Source: Granulicella cerasi (GTDB lineage: Bacteria; Acidobacteriota; Terriglobia; Terriglobales; Acidobacteriaceae). From it: a DNA stretch of 64,000 nt. The position numbers and the translations under genes were made by a program. The stretch covers positions 310,001 to 374,000 of the forward strand of contig NZ_JAGSYD010000002.1 of assembly GCF_025685575.1 (NCBI RefSeq). Direction: 5' to 3'. The notes under the pieces were generated by a model. The model was not told where the DNA came from, did not search any database, and saw nothing but the letters and a program-made list of their open reading frames with translations. Numbering within the stretch: the first letter of the stretch is position 1; each line of letters opens with the position of its first letter. This document shows positions 43,194 through 52,634 of this stretch, one piece after another.

Positions 43194-44552
43194 CTAGAGC
43201 ACCATCGCGTCGGCGACGGCTGCACCCGCAAGCGCAGAACCAGCGGAGCGCGTCCGCTCTGCGGCAGAGTAGCGGCGCTTGTTGGAGTACATATCGTTGT
43301 CGGCGAGCGCGAAGAGCGATTCGAGATCCTCGGCGCTGTTCGGATAGATCGCGAAGCCGATGCTGATCGACGGCGTGATGCAGATATCGCCGTTGCTCAA
43401 GGCCGCAGGCTTTTCTACCGCAGCACGCAGCGCGTTGGCCCAGGCTTCGCCTTGCTGGCGCAGCGCTACATCCGGATCAAGGCGACGATTTGCTTCAGAG
43501 ATATTGAAGTCTGAGGAGACCAGCAGGAACTCATCGCCACCGACACGCGCCAGCGTATCGCAAGCACGTGTGATCGACGACAGACGCTCCGCGACAACAC
43601 GCAGCAACTCATCACCCGCACCGTGCCCGTAGGAATCGTTCACCTGCTTGAAGCGGTTGAGGTCCATGTTGAAGACGACGAGCCGCGAATGGTCGCGCTG
43701 CGCACGCGCCAACGCCTGCTGCAGACGATCGTTGACGAGACGGCGGTTCGCAAGACCGGTGAGTTCGTCATGTAACGATTGGTACTCGCTGCGCGCGCTG
43801 TGCTCTTCCAGCGTCACCATCAACAGGCCGAACATCACAACGAACTTCTCAAGGTCCCAGACCTGGTTGAGCATCGGGCCCCAGTTCTGAGCATGCTCGG
43901 CCACGAACGGATGCAGCACGAAGCAGAGCGCCCACAGCAGGAACCCAGCCACAACAACATACTTGCCGCGATGCCCGCGATCAAACGCGCGCGCGAAGGC
44001 GATGCCCGCGAACGCGAAGAGAATCGCCAGCGTGGTGTACGCGCCTGCTCGCAGTTCGCCGATGCCAAAGATCAGGATGATCGGCGCCCAGGCGAGCGTG
44101 AGCGCAGCCGACCAGATGAACGGGTAGCGCAGCGTCACCACCGCAGCAAGGCTCAGTACGAATCCGCTCACCCCCACGGAGACGAATGCCAGCGGCGAAG
44201 TCACCCACTCTGCATACATCGCCAACATCGCGAGCGGAGGAAGTGCGCAGATCGTGAGCAGTGCGACAGGGCGGCGCAGGTCTTTGACCGGACAGATGGC
44301 TGCGTAGAGGAAGACGAACGCCGCGATCACGTAGGCGTCGAGCGCGACAACGTGTGAGAGACGATGCGCCTGATTCGATAGCGGCACCAGGTAAACGATA
44401 CGCGCGATGCCTTCGAGCGCGATCAGGCCGATCGCCACCATCCACAGACGTGATTTTTGATCCTCACCACGGCGCAGACTCTGCAGGACGCCAGCGAGTA
44501 ACAGGAACACGAGCAGTTCCGGCACATCAAGATAATGGGATAACGTCCACAC
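43194..44552 (-). CDS. Membrane-bound GGDEF diguanylate cyclase
   Basis: 452 residues from GTG 44552, with GAGG seven bases upstream. The first ~240 residues hold about eight hydrophobic segments. The GGDEF domain follows from HDELTGLANRRLVND, with the intact active motif RVGGDEFLLV (GGDEF at residues 338-342) and an allosteric I-site RACD five residues before it. It therefore probably makes cyclic di-GMP with product inhibition. No EAL or HD-GYP domain is present. The signal sensed by the membrane part is not known. Confidence 0.92.
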   Translation of the reverse strand: MWTLSHYLDVPELLVFLLLAGVLQSLRRGEDQKSRLWMVAIGLIALEGIARIVYLVPLSNQAHRLSHVVALDAYVIAAFVFLYAAICPVKDLRRPVALLTICALPPLAMLAMYAEWVTSPLAFVSVGVSGFVLSLAAVVTLRYPFIWSAALTLAWAPIILIFGIGELRAGAYTTLAILFAFAGIAFARAFDRGHRGKYVVVAGFLLWALCFVLHPFVAEHAQNWGPMLNQVWDLEKFVVMFGLLMVTLEEHSARSEYQSLHDELTGLANRRLVNDRLQQALARAQRDHSRLVVFNMDLNRFKQVNDSYGHGAGDELLRVVAERLSSITRACDTLARVGGDEFLLVSSDFNISEANRRLDPDVALRQQGEAWANALRAAVEKPAALSNGDICITPSISIGFAIYPNSAEDLESLFALADNDMYSNKRRYSAAERTRSAGSALAGAAVADAMVL

Positions 44553-44739
44553 AGATCAGCCTCAACGGAGGGGTTCACCCTCTAATTTCTGTCAGATACA
44601 TTCTGCGCCCCCAAAGGGGTGACTGGGTATCCCCATCTTCGGTGACACGTGTCGTTCTCCGTCGGAAATTGTCCCGATTCGGCACTCAGGGTGCCCTGCG
44701 TCACACCCGCGTGCCAGCCGGGGCACTACACTGGAGCAG

Positions 44740-45438
44740 ATGACGTTTTCGAGCGATTCCCCGATGCTTTCCACGTACTCACTGCAAGCCCGGCTGGACG
44801 AAATCACGGAGCAGACACGCGCGCTGGTGCAGGCTGATCGGCTCGCGATCGCGGACCGCTGGATCGCCGAACTCTTCTCTACCGGGATCGAAGATCGTGC
44901 GCTGACGGTGGACGCATCCGCTCCGATGTTTGCCCTGCCGGATGCGACCACGGGTCGAACTGTGCGTGCGGCGGATCTGCTGGCTCTCGGGCCGCTGGTG
45001 CTGAAGTTCTTCCGCGGACGGTGGGATCCCTACGACATGACCGAGCTCGAGGTCTGGCAACAGGCATTTGCGGAGGTCCGCTCGCGCGGAGCTTTGCTCG
45101 TGGCGGTCTCGCCGCAGCTGCCTCGGCAGAACGACTTTACCGCCAGCCAGCACGGCATCACGTTTCCCCTGCTCACCGACAAAGGCTGCGAGCTCGCCGA
45201 GCAGTACGGTATCGCATACGCTTTGCCCGACGACATGCAGCAGTACTACCGCTCGATCATGGTGAATGTGCCGTTCATGAATGGCGACAACACCTGGCGG
45301 CTGCCGTTGGCGTCGACGTTCGTGATCGCGCAGAACGGTCGCGTGGCCTACAGCGAAGTCCATGCCGACCACCGCGTGCGCCCCGAACCGCACGATGTGC
45401 TGGCCGCGCTGGATGCGCTGATCGCGCAACATTCATAG
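44740..45438 (+). CDS. Peroxiredoxin-like (AhpC/TSA) protein without catalytic cysteines
   Basis: 232 residues. A helical N-terminal region (LQARLDEITEQTRALVQADRLAIADRW) precedes a thioredoxin fold with APMFALPDATTGRTVRAADLL and GPLVLKFFRGRWDPYDMTELEVWQ. Family members normally read WCPYC here; in this gene both Cys are Asp (residues 96 and 99, codons GAT and GAC). No other Cys is well placed (the only one follows in TDKGCELAEQYGIAYAL). The frame is intact, so it may have lost peroxidase activity and gained another role. TACACT lies seven bases before ATG. It diverges from the cyclase gene. Confidence 0.82.
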   Translation: MTFSSDSPMLSTYSLQARLDEITEQTRALVQADRLAIADRWIAELFSTGIEDRALTVDASAPMFALPDATTGRTVRAADLLALGPLVLKFFRGRWDPYDMTELEVWQQAFAEVRSRGALLVAVSPQLPRQNDFTASQHGITFPLLTDKGCELAEQYGIAYALPDDMQQYYRSIMVNVPFMNGDNTWRLPLASTFVIAQNGRVAYSEVHADHRVRPEPHDVLAALDALIAQHS

Positions 45439-45521
45439 CTCGTTCAACAGCGGCCCGTGTGCGTTCCGTGCATGGGTGAAATAATGGTCTCGACGCGACT
45501 AGCGATTCGAGGAGCATTGTT

Positions 45522-47138
45522 TTGAGCCAAGACCTTACCTCCCTTCCCGCATGGAAGGCCCTTGCAGCCCACGCCGCCACGCTGAAGCCGAAGCATCTGC
45601 GTGAGCTCTTTGCAGAAGACCCCAAGCGCGGCACGACCTTCACCGTCGAAGCTGCTGGTCTGTTCCTCGACTATTCGAAGAACCGCATTACCGCTGAAAC
45701 GCTCGACCTGCTCGTGAAGCTCGCCCAGGAAACTGGCGTGGCTGAGCGCGCCGAAGCGATGTTCAAGGGTGAAAAGATCAATATCACTGAAGGTCGCGCT
45801 GTGTTGCACACCGCACTGCGTGCGCCCAAGGATGCCGTCATCAACGTGGACGGCGAGAACGTGGTTCCTGAAGTGCACGCGGTGCTCGACAAGATGAGCG
45901 GCTTTGCGGAAAAGATCCGTTCGGGCTCATGGCTCGGCCACACCGGCAAGCGCATCAAGAACGTTGTGAACATCGGTATCGGCGGCTCAGATCTCGGCCC
46001 CGTGATGGCGTACGAAGCGCTGAAGTTCTACTCGCAGCGCAACCTTGTCTTCCGCTTCGTTTCGAACGTGGACGGCACCGACTTCGCAGAAGCCGTGATC
46101 GATCTCGACCCCGAAGAGACGCTCTTCCTCATCGCCTCGAAGACCTTCACCACGCTCGAGACCATGACCAACGCGCACAGTGCACGTGATTGGTTCCTCA
46201 AGTCTGGCGCGGGCGAAGCCGCGATTGCGAAGCACTTCGTCGCCATCTCGACGAACGCGAAGGAAGTCGCGAAGTTCGGTATCGACACCGAAAACATGTT
46301 CGGCTTCTGGGACTGGGTCGGCGGTCGCTACTCGATGGATTCCGCAATCGGCCTTTCGACGATGATCGCGATCGGCCCGGAGAACTTCCGCGAAATGCTC
46401 GCTGGCTTCCACGATATGGACGTGCACTTCCGCACGACACCGATCGAGAAGAACCTGCCTGCACTGCTCGGCCTGCTGAGCGTCTGGTACACCGAGTTCT
46501 TCGACGCGCAGACCGTCGCGATCCTGCCGTATGACCAGTACCTGAAGCGCTTCCCTGCCTACCTGCAGCAGCTCACGATGGAGTCGAACGGCAAGCACGT
46601 CACACTCGACGGCAAGCATGTCGACTACCAGACCGGCCCGATCTACTGGGGCGAGCCCGGCACCAATGGCCAGCACTCGTTCTACCAGTTGATCCACCAG
46701 GGCACGCGCCTGATCCCCTGCGACTTCATCGGCTTCATCAAGACGCTGAACCCGCTCGGCAACCACCACGATCTGCTGATGGCCAACGTCTTCGCACAGA
46801 CCGAAGCGCTTGCCTTTGGCAAGACCGCAGAAGAGGTAAAGGCTGAAGGCGTTGCTGAAGCACTGGTGCCGCACAAGGTCTTCGAGGGCAATCGTCCGTC
46901 GAACACGATCCTCGCAGAGAAGCTCACGCCGCGTCTGCTTGGCTCGCTGATCGCGCTCTACGAACACGCCGTGTTCACGCAGGGCGTGGTCTGGAACATC
47001 GACAGCTTTGACCAGTGGGGTGTGGAACTCGGCAAGGTGCTGGCATCGCGCATCATCAAGGAAATTGCGGAGCCGGTCGAGCTCAAGCACGACTCCTCCA
47101 CCAACAACCTGCTCGAAAAGTACAAGGCAACCAAGTAA
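45522..47138 (+). CDS. pgi: Glucose-6-phosphate isomerase
   Basis: 538 residues from TTG 45522, with GAGGAG about eight bases upstream. Signatures are [53 protein letters not shown], and [20 protein letters not shown]. The C-terminal [14 protein letters not shown] is also typical. It interconverts glucose-6-phosphate and fructose-6-phosphate in the cytoplasm. It is a single-gene unit with its own terminator. Confidence 0.97.
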   Translation: MSQDLTSLPAWKALAAHAATLKPKHLRELFAEDPKRGTTFTVEAAGLFLDYSKNRITAETLDLLVKLAQETGVAERAEAMFKGEKINITEGRAVLHTALRAPKDAVINVDGENVVPEVHAVLDKMSGFAEKIRSGSWLGHTGKRIKNVVNIGIGGSDLGPVMAYEALKFYSQRNLVFRFVSNVDGTDFAEAVIDLDPEETLFLIASKTFTTLETMTNAHSARDWFLKSGAGEAAIAKHFVAISTNAKEVAKFGIDTENMFGFWDWVGGRYSMDSAIGLSTMIAIGPENFREMLAGFHDMDVHFRTTPIEKNLPALLGLLSVWYTEFFDAQTVAILPYDQYLKRFPAYLQQLTMESNGKHVTLDGKHVDYQTGPIYWGEPGTNGQHSFYQLIHQGTRLIPCDFIGFIKTLNPLGNHHDLLMANVFAQTEALAFGKTAEEVKAEGVAEALVPHKVFEGNRPSNTILAEKLTPRLLGSLIALYEHAVFTQGVVWNIDSFDQWGVELGKVLASRIIKEIAEPVELKHDSSTNNLLEKYKATK

Positions 47139-47171
47139 CTCTCGACATCACTCGATGAAGAGGAGCAAAGT

Positions 47172-47200
47172 AGGGCGCGGCGAGAGTCGCGCCCTTTTAC
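47172..47200 (+). terminator. Terminator of pgi
   Basis: 8-bp stem AGGGCGCG (47172-47179) with CGCGCCCT (47188-47195), followed by TTTTAC. Confidence 0.85.
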
Positions 47201-47329
47201 TTTGCCTACCGTCTTCGTTCGTTTATCGCATGGCCTGTGCGAAATACTTGTAATCGGACACGCCGTGCGTTTATCGTGAAGACAATGGCGTGGCCGATTC
47301 CTGGTAGCGCCCAGAGAGGATCTCTGCCC

Positions 47330-48193
47330 ATGCCCACCGTTTCTGCGCCGCTTTCCGCTTCTCCCCTGCAAGACGCTGCCTCCGTAGCGCTCGCCAAGCA
47401 GAAGCTTCTCCCCGCTGCCGCGCTTGAGGTGTACACCGGCGATCCCAACTTCATGGCTTCCCTTGCGCGAGGCCTCGTCGTCATTCAGGCGTTCACGCCG
47501 CAGATGCCGCAGATGACCATATCGCAGCTCAGCCTGCGCACCGGCCTCTCGCGCGCTGCCGTGCGTCGATGTCTTTACACGCTGGTGAAGCTCGGCTTTG
47601 CCGGCGCCGACGAAGCTCAGCGTTACTCGCTGCGACCGAAGATGCTGACGCTCGCCAACACCTACACCGCGTCGAGCACGCTGGCGAACGCCGCACAGCC
47701 GATTCTTGAGCGCATGTCCGCCGCGCACGGTGAAAGCTTCTCCGTGGCCACGCTGGATGGTGACGACATCGTCTACATCGCGCGCTCGAGCGTTTCGCGT
47801 GTCATGAGCGTCGATCTGCACATCGGCTCACGCCTTCCGGCGTTCTGCACCAGCATGGGTCGCGTGTTGCTCGCCTACCTTCCGCAGGACCAGCTCGAAG
47901 CCTACTTCGCACGCGTGCACATGCAGCAGTACACCCCGAAGACGATCAACTCGCCGGAGAAGTTGCGCCTCGCGCTGCGCAACGTGCGCCGCAACGGTTA
48001 TGCGCTCTGCGATCAGGAGTTCGAGGTTGGTCTGCGTTCGATCGCCGTACCGGTGCAGGCACCGAACGGCCGCGTCGTGGCGTGCGTGAACCTGAGCGGC
48101 CATGCACCGCGCATGCCGATGCTGGAGATGCAGACCCGCTTCCTTCCTCCGCTGCGTGCTGCGGCCATGGAACTCAGTGCATTTCTGCGCTAG
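47330..48193 (+). CDS. IclR family transcriptional regulator
   Basis: 287 residues from ATG 47330, with AGAGG ten bases upstream; ATG 47285 is an alternative. The winged HTH is at about residues 40-105 (LARGLVVIQAFTPQMPQMTISQLSLRTGLSRAAVRRCLYTLVKLG), and the effector domain follows, with GRVLLAYLP, RRNGYALCDQEFEVGLRSIAVPV and VACVNLSG. The sequence looks like the PcaR/PobR branch controlling aromatic degradation, but no such pathway genes are adjacent. Confidence 0.9.
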   Translation: MPTVSAPLSASPLQDAASVALAKQKLLPAAALEVYTGDPNFMASLARGLVVIQAFTPQMPQMTISQLSLRTGLSRAAVRRCLYTLVKLGFAGADEAQRYSLRPKMLTLANTYTASSTLANAAQPILERMSAAHGESFSVATLDGDDIVYIARSSVSRVMSVDLHIGSRLPAFCTSMGRVLLAYLPQDQLEAYFARVHMQQYTPKTINSPEKLRLALRNVRRNGYALCDQEFEVGLRSIAVPVQAPNGRVVACVNLSGHAPRMPMLEMQTRFLPPLRAAAMELSAFLR

Positions 48194-48337
48194 TCCCGGC
48201 GCAAAAGCAGCGTACACAGCGCGTTTCCCGTCTTCGGGGACGCGCTGCTGTGCTTGTGGGCTAAAATTGGACATCCTGCTCGGTACTCCCGCCAAGAATG
48301 GGTGTCGTCTACGTTCTTGAGCGAGGTTTACTAACGC

Positions 48338-49555
48338 ATGCCCATTCTGTCTGAAGGACTTCCAAGCGCAATGACCGGCCCTTCCTCATCTTCATGGGGA
48401 CCACTTCACGAAGCGCCTTCTGAGACGACCCCGCTTGATCTGGCGGTCGTTGTTCCTACGTACAACGAGAGCGCGAACGTTCTGGAACTTATCCAGCGCC
48501 TGGAAAAGGTGCTCGCAGGCCTGCATTGGGAAGTGATCTTCGTCGATGACGACTCCCCTGACGGCACGGCAGACATCGTGCGCAAGCAATCGGCGCGCAA
48601 CCCGCGTGTACGTCTGGTGCACCGCATCGGTCGCCGCGGCTTGTCCTCAGCCTGCATTGAAGGCATTCTGGCCACGAGTTCCCGCTACGTCGTCATCATG
48701 GACGGCGACATGCAGCATGATGAGGCGATCGTGCCGCAGATGCTCACCAAGATGCGCGATGGCGGTTTCGATATCGTCGTCGGCACGCGAAACGCAGAGG
48801 GCGGCTCGATGGGTGAGTTCTCCAAGGGCCGCGTGCGGATCTCGCGCCTGGGGCAGCGAGTGTCCAACAGCATCTGCCGTTGCGACATCTCTGACCCGAT
48901 GAGCGGATTCTTCCTCGTCGATCGCCGCTTCTTCCGCAGCGTCGTCCGCTCGCTGCACGGTGGCGGCTTCAAGATCCTCGTCGATATGCTCGCGTCTTCT
49001 TCGCGCCCGGTGCGATTTGCGGAGGTGGGTTATACCTTCCGCACCCGCAGGCATGGCAAGTCGAAGCTCGACGTGAATACCGCAGTCGAATACTTCTTCC
49101 TGATCATCGATAAAGCGACGCACCGCCTGATCCCTGCCCGCTTCGCAGCGTTCTCGCTGGTGGGCGCGGCCGGTGCGGCAACGCATCTGCTCTGCGTGTG
49201 GGTGATGCTTCATCTCTTCCACGTGAGCTTTGTGAAGGCCCAGATCGCAGCGACCTACATTGCGATGACGGAGAACTTCTTCCTGAACAACCTGATCACC
49301 TGGCGTGATCGCTCGTTGCGCGGACTCCGTCTCGTTACAGGTCTGCTTTCGTTCTGGATCGCCTGCTCGTTCGGTGCATGGGCCAACGTGATCTTCGCGC
49401 GCGCCCTGCTGAACGAAGGGATGTCCTGGTACTTCGCCAGCCTCGCCGGCATCGTGCTGAGCTCGGTGTGGAACTACTCCATCTCGAACCTCTTCACCTG
49501 GCAGAAGAAGCCGGCGCGCATGACCGAGATCAACATGGTGGACGAAGCGTACTAA
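48338..49555 (+). CDS. Polyprenol-phosphate mannose synthase-like GT2 with GtrA domain
   Basis: 405 residues from ATG 48338 with GAGG upstream; ATG 48371 is an alternative. Residues 30-260 are a GT2 (DPM1-like) domain: VVPTYNESANV, FVDDDSPDGTAD, MDGDMQHDEA (DxD) and ISDPMSGFFLVDRRF. Residues about 270-390 are a GtrA-type membrane domain with four helices (RFAAFSLVGAAGAATHL, NNLITWRDR). It likely makes and helps flip polyprenol-phosphate-linked sugar used by the neighbouring GT87 and GT39 type enzymes. Confidence 0.9.
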   Translation: MPILSEGLPSAMTGPSSSSWGPLHEAPSETTPLDLAVVVPTYNESANVLELIQRLEKVLAGLHWEVIFVDDDSPDGTADIVRKQSARNPRVRLVHRIGRRGLSSACIEGILATSSRYVVIMDGDMQHDEAIVPQMLTKMRDGGFDIVVGTRNAEGGSMGEFSKGRVRISRLGQRVSNSICRCDISDPMSGFFLVDRRFFRSVVRSLHGGGFKILVDMLASSSRPVRFAEVGYTFRTRRHGKSKLDVNTAVEYFFLIIDKATHRLIPARFAAFSLVGAAGAATHLLCVWVMLHLFHVSFVKAQIAATYIAMTENFFLNNLITWRDRSLRGLRLVTGLLSFWIACSFGAWANVIFARALLNEGMSWYFASLAGIVLSSVWNYSISNLFTWQKKPARMTEINMVDEAY

Positions 49556-49575
49556 GACATTCGCCACAGCAGGAA

Positions 49576-49606
49576 AAAGAGGCATGGCTTAGAGCCATGC
49601 CTCTTT
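49576..49606. terminator. Bidirectional terminator between two glycosyltransferase genes
   Basis: Perfect 14-bp stem with a three-base loop; arms begin AAAGAGG and end CCTCTTT, followed by CCTTTTG. Confidence 0.92.
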
Positions 49607-49623
49607 CCTTTTGAACGGTGCAG

Positions 49624-50880
49624 TTACGCGCGGGCCGGATAGAGCGTTGAGCCCAGTGCAGGCTCGCCGCGCTTTACCCGACGGAACAGATCATAAGAAC
49701 CGAAGAAGAAGAGCAGCACAAGCGTCATGCAAGCGGTAGGACGCCACGTGTGAGCGGCCAGACCGTTGGCCAGGCCGAACGCCCCGAGCGCCACACCGAT
49801 CTGAGCGCCGAAGGAGTTCGTGATGCTGCCCGAGAAACGCCACAGGATCAAAGCGAAGAAGACCGTGATCGGAGCGAGGTCATACTCCATGATGCGAGGG
49901 TTCAGCAAAGCCACGCCCAACAGCATGACGGGGACCCACTGCTGCAGCGAGATACGGCCCGCGAAGTATTGCTTGCGGAGCCATAGCAGAATGCCGCCGA
50001 AGAGGCAGGAGCAGAAGAGCCAGAAGCCGCCCCAGACCGGCTTATACGGCAACACGTCGAACAATGCATCCGCCGTGAGACCCGAGGGCGACGAGCTGAA
50101 GTCGTGGTTGAACGAGAACTGCAGCTCCACGCCCGTCATGTAGTTGCGGTAGAGGTCCGGCCAGATGTGCGGCTGGATGAGGAAGAGCGCCACACCCGCA
50201 GCGACCGCAATCGCAGCAGGAAGCCACTGCTTCTTCGCCAGCATCAGCGGAATGACCACAAGATACATCAACGGCGCCTTGACGCAGCTCACCGCGACGA
50301 GCACGAGATAGAACGGCAGCCAAGCTCCCTTGCGCAACGCATACCAGGTGCAAAGCAGCAGCGCGGCATAGAGGATGTAAGCGATATTGCCCGCGAAGAA
50401 GACGTCGTTCTGCAGCAGGGCCGGAAAGAACACGATGGCGGGCAGCACAAACCGGAAGACGCGACGCTCGCGCTCATCGATGAAGAACTTCGTTCCGAAC
50501 CAGATGGCTGCAATGGTGGCAGCGACATAAATCGTCCAGTAGACGATGGCATCGAAGACCAGCGGGAGGCGTGCGGCCAGCCCTACGATCGGCAGAGTAA
50601 TCGGAGAGTAAACATAGCAGAAAGGGACGGGAGTGCCCGGAGGATGAGGCCCCTCTGCGTGAAACGCACGCTGCACGGCAATTGCGTCAGCGTAGGGATC
50701 GTGGTGGTGCCGCAGTGAAATCAGGGCGGCCTTGTAAACGTTCAAGTCCCAACCAACGACATAATTGGGGACGAGGGCCCAGACCACGATGGCGATGACC
50801 GCACAAACCCAGAACGTCCGAGGCACAATGCGCGTCGCTTGTGTACCACTTTCTGTCAACAAAAGATCTCCTTGCTGCAT
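49624..50880 (-). CDS. GT87-like (DUF2029) polyprenol-linked mannosyltransferase
   Basis: 418 residues from ATG 50880; GTG 50892 would add four. About ten membrane segments are present. The first external loop contains NYVVGWDLNVYKAALISL and YADAIAVQRAF, the Asp-containing loop of GT-C enzymes, and FCYVYSPITLPIVGLAARL matches the GT87 pattern (YPPL-like). It would transfer a sugar from a polyprenol phosphate donor on the outer face of the inner membrane. Divergent from the GT39-type gene and convergent with the DPM1-like gene. Confidence 0.82.
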   Translation of the reverse strand: MQQGDLLLTESGTQATRIVPRTFWVCAVIAIVVWALVPNYVVGWDLNVYKAALISLRHHHDPYADAIAVQRAFHAEGPHPPGTPVPFCYVYSPITLPIVGLAARLPLVFDAIVYWTIYVAATIAAIWFGTKFFIDERERRVFRFVLPAIVFFPALLQNDVFFAGNIAYILYAALLLCTWYALRKGAWLPFYLVLVAVSCVKAPLMYLVVIPLMLAKKQWLPAAIAVAAGVALFLIQPHIWPDLYRNYMTGVELQFSFNHDFSSSPSGLTADALFDVLPYKPVWGGFWLFCSCLFGGILLWLRKQYFAGRISLQQWVPVMLLGVALLNPRIMEYDLAPITVFFALILWRFSGSITNSFGAQIGVALGAFGLANGLAAHTWRPTACMTLVLLFFFGSYDLFRRVKRGEPALGSTLYPARA

Positions 50881-51078
50881 GATATCGTGCACTCGTTAGG
50901 ACGTTCATTCCGTCCAACAAGGTGACCCATAACGGTTCACAGCACTGAACCAAATCCCAAGCCCTGGCGAAATCGATAGCGGGTCCCCCGCCGTTCGCAT
51001 AGAATAGTTGGAACATTAGCCAACGAAGGAAGCGTTCTTATTTTCACTGAGACCAACAAACAGACCCGCACCTCCACT

Positions 51079-52455
51079 GTGTCGCACGCAGGTTCATCGC
51101 GGCAGTCGTGGCTTGATCGTTTCCATTCGATTCCGGTGTTTCTGGGCTCTGTTTTCTGCTTCGCGCTCGCTATCCGTCTTATAGTCCTGTTCGTTTTGGT
51201 GCATCAGCTTCCTTCGCACACGATCAGCTACAACGATCTGGGTTGGGAAAGCTGGGAAGTGGGCTGGACGGCCCGCTCGATCTTCATGGGCATGGGCTTC
51301 AGCTCGCCCTATCTGGCATTTACCGGCCCCACGGCGCTGGTTCCACCGGTCTATACCTATCTGGTAGCCGGTTCGTTCTTCCTCTTTGGACTGAACACGA
51401 TCCACTCCGCCGTCGCGATTCTCACCTTCAATAGCGTGTGCTCTTCGCTGACTGCGGTCGTGCTCTACTTCGTGGCACGCAACGCGCTTTCGAAGCGCGC
51501 AGGTCGCATCGCCGCCATCTCCTGGGCGCTCTATCCGTTCGCAATCTACTTCTCTGCAACGCGAATTTGGGACTACGCACTCACTTCCTTGCTTTTCACC
51601 AGCTGCATCCTGGTAGCGCAGACGCTCCACCGCCGCGGCGCGTGGATGTGGTGCCTCTTCGGCCTGCTCTACGGCATTACCGTGATGACGAACCCGTCGA
51701 TTGCGACGATGCTTCCTTTCCTGCTGCTGATCGCGGCGGCGAAGGTCTGGCGCCGTTCGCACGGAACGCGTGGTCAGCGCACATGGCTCGCCTCCGGCCG
51801 CATCATCATCGCCTCGCTGGCCTTCGCGGCCGCCTGCACCCCGTGGACGATCCGCAACATGAAGGTGATGCACGCGACGTTCTTCGTCCGCGATGGATTC
51901 TGGGAAGAGTTCTACGCCGGCAACAGCGGCGATGCACATGAGTCGAACTCCGCCTCCACGCATCCGGCTTCCAGCAACGTCGAATTGCAGAAGTACGTGC
52001 AAATGGGCGAGCTTGATTACCTGAAGCATAAGCGCGAACTTTCCATCACCTTCGTGAAGGAGCATCCGGACTTCTTCCTGATCGCCACGGCACGACGCGT
52101 TGTGCGCTTCTGGACGGGCTACTGGTCGTTTGCACCGCAGTATCTGCGCTACGAGCCGTTCGATCTGCCGAACGTTCCCTTCTGCCTCTTCCTTCTCTGG
52201 GCGACTGCTCGCGGCGTCAGGCGCTGGAGCCGTCAACGCATGAACACGCTGATGCCGTACATCGTGGCGATCGTGATCTTCCCCCTGCCGTATTACCTGA
52301 CGCACAGCTCCATGGACTATCGTCAGCCGATCGAACCGCTGCTCATTCTGCTGGTTTCAATCGGGCTCTTCGGCACAGGTCTTGAACGTGTGCACGAGCC
52401 GACAGTAGAGCACGCTTACGAGCACGAGCCGGAACGCGAAGTAGCTCTCGCATAG
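51079..52455 (+). CDS. GT39-like (ArnT/PMT-type) membrane glycosyltransferase
   Basis: 458 residues from GTG 51079. Around ten membrane spans are seen; the first outer loop contains YNDLGWESWEVGWTARSI, in which Asp-Leu-Gly takes the place of the usual D(E)-bearing GT-C loop. NPSIATMLPFLLLIAAAK and TPWTIRNMKVMHATFFVRDGFWEEFYAGN match bacterial GT39-type proteins. It probably uses the polyprenol-linked sugar made by the neighbour. The GTG has no ribosome site; AAGGAAG at 51026-51032 is instead seven bases before an in-frame ATT at 51040, which may be the real start. Confidence 0.83.
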   Translation: MSHAGSSRQSWLDRFHSIPVFLGSVFCFALAIRLIVLFVLVHQLPSHTISYNDLGWESWEVGWTARSIFMGMGFSSPYLAFTGPTALVPPVYTYLVAGSFFLFGLNTIHSAVAILTFNSVCSSLTAVVLYFVARNALSKRAGRIAAISWALYPFAIYFSATRIWDYALTSLLFTSCILVAQTLHRRGAWMWCLFGLLYGITVMTNPSIATMLPFLLLIAAAKVWRRSHGTRGQRTWLASGRIIIASLAFAAACTPWTIRNMKVMHATFFVRDGFWEEFYAGNSGDAHESNSASTHPASSNVELQKYVQMGELDYLKHKRELSITFVKEHPDFFLIATARRVVRFWTGYWSFAPQYLRYEPFDLPNVPFCLFLLWATARGVRRWSRQRMNTLMPYIVAIVIFPLPYYLTHSSMDYRQPIEPLLILLVSIGLFGTGLERVHEPTVEHAYEHEPEREVALA

Positions 52456-52477
52456 CGATCCAGCAGCATTTCAAAGA

Positions 52478-52508
52478 AGGCCCCGACACTGTTCGGGGCC
52501 TCTTTCCT
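52478..52508 (+). terminator. Terminator after the GT39-like gene
   Basis: 9-bp stem AGGCCCCGA (52478-52486) with its complement (52493-52501), then CTTTCCTT. Confidence 0.88.
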
Positions 52509-52634
52509 TGCGCGTATGAAATGTCCGGCAACAAGTACACAACTGTTACACCACTCTGTCAGCATTCGCACTATGGTTGGAAATGTAGAGTCCCCGATCA
52601 CTCAAGTTTCATTCACCACCAAGGAAGCAAACGC

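Noticed and set aside
44568-44582. GAGGG/CCCTC hairpin before the GGDEF gene as a riboswitch
   Set aside because: Only five base pairs, and a normal ribosome site follows outside it; too little structure to call.
45987-47090. 367-codon minus-strand frame opposite pgi
   Set aside because: Antisense shadow of a certain gene.
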